A DNA stretch of 56,309 nucleotides. Source: Legionellales bacterium (GTDB lineage: Bacteria; Pseudomonadota; Gammaproteobacteria; Legionellales; Legionellaceae). Below are positions 53,809-56,309 of this stretch, piece by piece. The notes under the pieces are model-generated. The model saw nothing but the letters and a program-made list of their open reading frames with translations. It did not search any database and had not been told where the DNA came from. The stretch lies in contig DAIDKT010000100.1 in the NCBI GenBank assembly GCA_027449905.1, positions 1 through 56,309 of the forward strand, read 5' to 3'. The position numbers and the translations under genes were made by a program. Within the stretch, counting starts at the first letter, position 1, and each line of letters opens with the position of its first letter.

Positions 53809-54188
53809 TACAAACTGGCGTCAATTCCAAATATTTGACGTATATTTGGAACACGCAACTATGTAATCATTTGCATCTTTTCGTAATCATTCAAATCAGG
53901 TATCATACGCCACGTTGGGTAAGATCTTGGGTAAGCTTTTAGTCCAGATTGTTTTAAACCAATAAAATCAAGGCATTAAGTGGAGGTTCGAGTCCTCTTC
54001 TCGTACCATTGTATGATTTTAAAACACTTAGCAATGGTTTGTAATTAGATAAGCTGATGCGATACAAAAAGCGCTCTAACGCATAGCGTGTTAAAATTGT
54101 ATTAAAATCCTTCGTACTACTCTGATTTTTTAATTTTGTCTAAACGGAGCCATTGAATTATACTATCGATTTTCTAAGGTCAGGGACG
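53809..54188. other. Right part of the tRNA-Leu island and its junction; no gene seen
   Basis: Holds a 9-bp inverted repeat TTCCAAATA/TATTTGGAA (53825-53851) of unknown role, then the tRNA 3'-end duplicate at 53980-54011. The bases beyond it (TGTATGATTTTAAAACACTT) echo those after the real tRNA (TTGATGGATTTTACAACAAT), so the similarity extends past the tRNA. No integrase gene is present. Confidence 0.5.
53980..54011. repeat. attachment-site-like direct repeat, right copy
   Basis: GTGGAGGTTCGAGTCCTCTT continuing CTCGTACCATTG. It lacks one G present in the tRNA gene and has no D-arm or anticodon arm, so it is not a tRNA. It marks the right edge of a 2.3-kb island beginning at 51646. Confidence 0.8.
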
Positions 54189-54406
54189 ATGGGCTATACA
54201 GTTAAATTAACGGAGTTACAACGAGAGGGATTGATTGAGATTGTACGTAATGGAAAAAAGCAGGCAAAAGTGATCATTATCCAAAAGCTAAAAAAATAAT
54301 ATTAGTTCTTGATAACTTAAACATACACACTGGCGCTGTACTTTATGAATTATTAGAGCCCGCTCATGCAAGAAAAATAGTTGAAAAAATTGAGTTTCAC
54401 TTTTAA
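54189..54406 (+). pseudogene. IS630-type transposase remnant
   Basis: A 36-codon piece from the ATG at 54189 (MGYTVKLTELQREGLIEIV) resembles the start of an IS630-type helix-turn-helix region and ends at a stop. Overlapping it in another frame is the DDE-domain piece ILVLDNLNIHTGAVLYELL, then EPAHARKIVEKIEFHF, with the conserved LDNxNxH of the IS630 family. The centre has been deleted. It lies just outside the right tRNA repeat. Confidence 0.7.
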
Positions 54407-54496
54407 ACCCGTCTAAATCGATAAACAGTAACGCAATAGATTCACCTGAACGTTTCTAATCTGTTACCATACCTAAAGTTCGGCAAGATTTTAGGT

Positions 54497-55237
54497 ATGA
54501 ATCGAATCCACATGAAAGCTCCTTTAAAAATCATCTGTTTAAATATAGAAATGGATCGTCATTTTGAACGCATTCTGCCTTTTTTTAAAGAACAACAACC
54601 TGATGTCATATTACTCCAAGAAGTTTTAGGAAAGGATCAAGAATTACTAGAAAAAGCCACGAATATGTATGGAATTTACACGATCCAGAATATTATATGT
54701 TCTGAAAAAACGGAGGATTACTTGGGATTATTAACCCTAAGTCATTTGCCCATCATTAAAAATGGTCATATTTTTTATCGAGGCGACGGTTCGAAACCCA
54801 CACGTATGACTGAGGGAGAGCCTGAAAAAACAGCACGTGCGCTTACGATGATTGAGGTGGTGAAAGATCACCAAACGTATTGTATTTTAAACACTCACTT
54901 TACTTGGACACCCAATGGTCAACCCAATGAAGATCAATACCAAGATCTTCAAAATTTATTAACTCATCTTACTCAAATCCCAGAGTTTGTTTTTTGCGGT
55001 GATTTTAATGCCCCGCGAGGCACGCCCATTTTTGACACGCTCGCCGCAAATTACAAAGATAATATTCCGGCTCAGATCTCGACAACAATTGATAAACATC
55101 ACCATCGTTGCGGGGATCTGGGGATTGTTGTGGATGGTGTATTCACTACGCCTGGTTATGAGATCACGGATCTCCAGGTGATGGATAACTTGAGTGATCA
55201 TTGTGCTCTGTTAACAACAGTCAACGTATTGCTTTAG
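54497..55237 (+). CDS. Endonuclease/exonuclease/phosphatase-family protein
   Basis: 246 residues with the EEP fold. Conserved residues: Asn in KIICLNIE, the metal-binding Glu in VILLQEV, His in ILNTHFTW, Asp-Asn in FCGDFNAPRGTP, and the C-terminal SDH in NLSDHCALL. Family members cleave phosphodiester bonds in nucleic acids or phosphoinositides or sphingomyelin; no signal peptide or substrate-specific insertion is visible. The ATG at 54512 (MKAPLKI) is an equally possible start. In a host-associated bacterium it could act on host lipids or DNA, but nothing in the sequence decides. Confidence 0.82.
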   Translation: MNRIHMKAPLKIICLNIEMDRHFERILPFFKEQQPDVILLQEVLGKDQELLEKATNMYGIYTIQNIICSEKTEDYLGLLTLSHLPIIKNGHIFYRGDGSKPTRMTEGEPEKTARALTMIEVVKDHQTYCILNTHFTWTPNGQPNEDQYQDLQNLLTHLTQIPEFVFCGDFNAPRGTPIFDTLAANYKDNIPAQISTTIDKHHHRCGDLGIVVDGVFTTPGYEITDLQVMDNLSDHCALLTTVNVLL

Positions 55238-55477
55238 GGCCTATTGGCATTTGATCACTTCCTCTTGATACCATTGATATGTTTATGTGTTATATGCAAT
55301 CATGCTCTGTGCTTTTATGCCCCGACAATCCCCGACATCAAAATCTCAATTATTAAGACGAAGTACTTCGTGAATAAAAATAAAGCTAGATTCTTGATTT
55401 TTATCTGTGTATAATAAACCGCCACTGTTTGGTAAATACAAACAAAATAAATAAACGTTTGAAAATCGAGGAAGATT

Positions 55478-56309
55478 ATGTCTCTAAATCTTATTGAACT
55501 AGCATCTGCGATACTCTATTTTAATAAATATAAAAATATAGAATTGCAGGTAATAGATCTTCTTGGGCAACAAAGCATCAAGGTATTAAAAAACACCATG
55601 TATCGCGTTGTGCTGAAAAATAGATGGCAGGATCAGATTACCATTAATATGCTGGACTATTTGAGGAAGCCGGTGCTGTCGGCTGATGAGATAGCAAGTT
55701 CGATTACAAAATTGTTCCCCCTGACTCCAGATAATAACCATACTATAACTGATGGTTTCGTTCCATTTATCCCGGGTGATGAGCCTAGTACTTCTTTTAA
55801 GCTTTCAGTATATAATCAGCTCCTCATTAATCCCCAATTCTACTTTGTCTCACTTGTAATGCTGGTTTCTCTCGCTTTAGGGTGGATATACCTCAATTCT
55901 AGTGATAAAAAAAACGTTTTACAGGCACAAAATAATTTATTCACAACGACTTTAGATCATGATGAAGAGAATCCTGATATTATCAAGGATAATCCGATTT
56001 CAGACACAACCGCTCAAGGAGATTTAATAATGCGGACAACTTCCGAAATTAAGACCGAACCCACAAAGGGCAACAAAAAAAGAAATAATACCCCCCCCAA
56101 TACAAATCAATCTTCATTTGATACCAAGCGTTTTTATGACGCTAACACCTTGAGGACCAGGGGCGTAAAGGTCTCTACAAACTCGTCTGCTTCAAAGGCC
56201 TCCAAAGATGATTTGAGTTCTAGAGCCGCTATTACAAATACTGCTGAAGTGGTTTCAACAGATCCCAAAGATGATTTGAGTTCTAGAGCCGCTATTACAA
56301 ATACTGCTG
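55478..56309 (+). CDS. Partial single-TM protein with 21-residue tandem repeats (runs off window)
   Basis: Starts at ATG 55478 after GAGGAAG and is open to the window's end (277 codons seen). The N-terminal ~115 residues are soluble (MSLNLIELASAILYFNKYKN), followed by one membrane helix (FYFVSLVMLVSLALGWIYL, about 127-145) and a long polar, Thr/Asn/Ser-rich tail. The tail contains two copies of a repeat (KDDLSSRAAITNTA) with a period of 63 bases, 21 residues, identical over 43 bases. The repeats very probably continue outside the window. I do not recognise the protein. Looks like a membrane-anchored protein with a stretched, low-complexity outer or inner domain. Confidence 0.75.
   Translation, partial: MSLNLIELASAILYFNKYKNIELQVIDLLGQQSIKVLKNTMYRVVLKNRWQDQITINMLDYLRKPVLSADEIASSITKLFPLTPDNNHTITDGFVPFIPGDEPSTSFKLSVYNQLLINPQFYFVSLVMLVSLALGWIYLNSSDKKNVLQAQNNLFTTTLDHDEENPDIIKDNPISDTTAQGDLIMRTTSEIKTEPTKGNKKRNNTPPNTNQSSFDTKRFYDANTLRTRGVKVSTNSSASKASKDDLSSRAAITNTAEVVSTDPKDDLSSRAAITNTA
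56204..56309 (+). repeat. 63-bp coding tandem repeat (at least two units)
   Basis: The 43-base block starting AAAGATGATTTGAGTTCTAG recurs exactly 63 bases later (56204 and 56267). The period is a multiple of three, so copy number can change without breaking the reading frame. The second unit is cut by the window's end. Confidence 0.9.

Noticed and set aside
53980..54011. Second tRNA-Leu gene
   Set aside because: Only the T-arm and acceptor 3' strand are present and one base is missing; no D-arm or anticodon arm precedes it.
1..56309. CRISPR array
   Set aside because: No regularly spaced short direct repeats were found; all repeats seen are palindromic elements, tRNA duplicates or coding tandem repeats.

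Overview
The window reads as a chromosomal segment of a low-to-mid GC gammaproteobacterium. Three things point there: the ubiE-ubiJ-ubiB order, gene families such as DarP and RlmKL, and a cytochrome c oxidase locus whose subunit II carries a fused cytochrome c. Several proteins look made for a eukaryotic host: a mitochondrial-carrier-family protein, a flavin oxidoreductase ending in a CaaX-type prenylation box, a degenerate ankyrin-like protein, and a 1884-residue NACHT/pentapeptide/WD40 protein. Together they suggest an intracellular or host-associated member of the Legionellales (Legionella/Coxiella-like). That placement is an inference; no rRNA or secretion-system gene is present to test it.

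Layout. 1-4.5 kb: a possible glycosyltransferase remnant, then a compact minus-strand operon (MidA-like methyltransferase, a PTPS-III-type pterin enzyme, priA). 4.8-11.2 kb: a secreted PhnD-like binding protein, then a plus-strand operon ubiE-ubiJ-ubiB-kgtP-like-folM-like with overlapping or nearly touching genes. 11.2-18.1 kb: the giant NLR-like protein and a lytic transglycosylase, both minus strand. 18.3-36.2 kb: a surface-polysaccharide locus with gmhB, hddA-like and hddC-like genes (GDP-heptose synthesis), glycosyltransferases, a radical SAM/B12 enzyme, split transketolase halves, a DegT-type enzyme with His in place of the PLP lysine, an L-2-hydroxyglutarate-oxidase-like gene, a GT-C-like membrane protein, gmd and fcl, and a divergent SAH-hydrolase paralogue. 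36.7-38.1 kb: the mitochondrial-carrier protein and the ankyrin-like protein. 38.2-44.0 kb: tetraheme cytochrome c, coxB-cyt c, coxA, ctaG, coxC. 44.2-51.2 kb: a TSUP permease, darP, rlmKL, the CaaX-tailed oxidoreductase, thiamine pyrophosphokinase and thioredoxin. 51.5-54.4 kb: tRNA-Leu(CAG) and a 2.3-kb island bounded by a second copy of the tRNA 3' end; the island holds a decayed AbiE toxin-antitoxin gene and transposase fragments, and another transposase fragment lies just beyond it. 54.5-56.3 kb: an endonuclease/exonuclease/phosphatase-family protein, and a one-TM protein with 63-bp tandem repeats that runs off the window.

Three families of short palindromic mobile repeats lie between genes. 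The best is a 144-bp element in three almost identical copies, each flanked by its own perfect 9-bp target duplication. No autonomous transposase for it is present.

The most promising undescribed biology is (i) the group of host-directed candidate proteins, (ii) a predicted unusual sugar pathway combining a split transketolase, a Lys-to-His dehydratase-type DegT enzyme and GDP-heptose activation, and (iii) the NLR-like giant protein. Function has not been tested for any of them.
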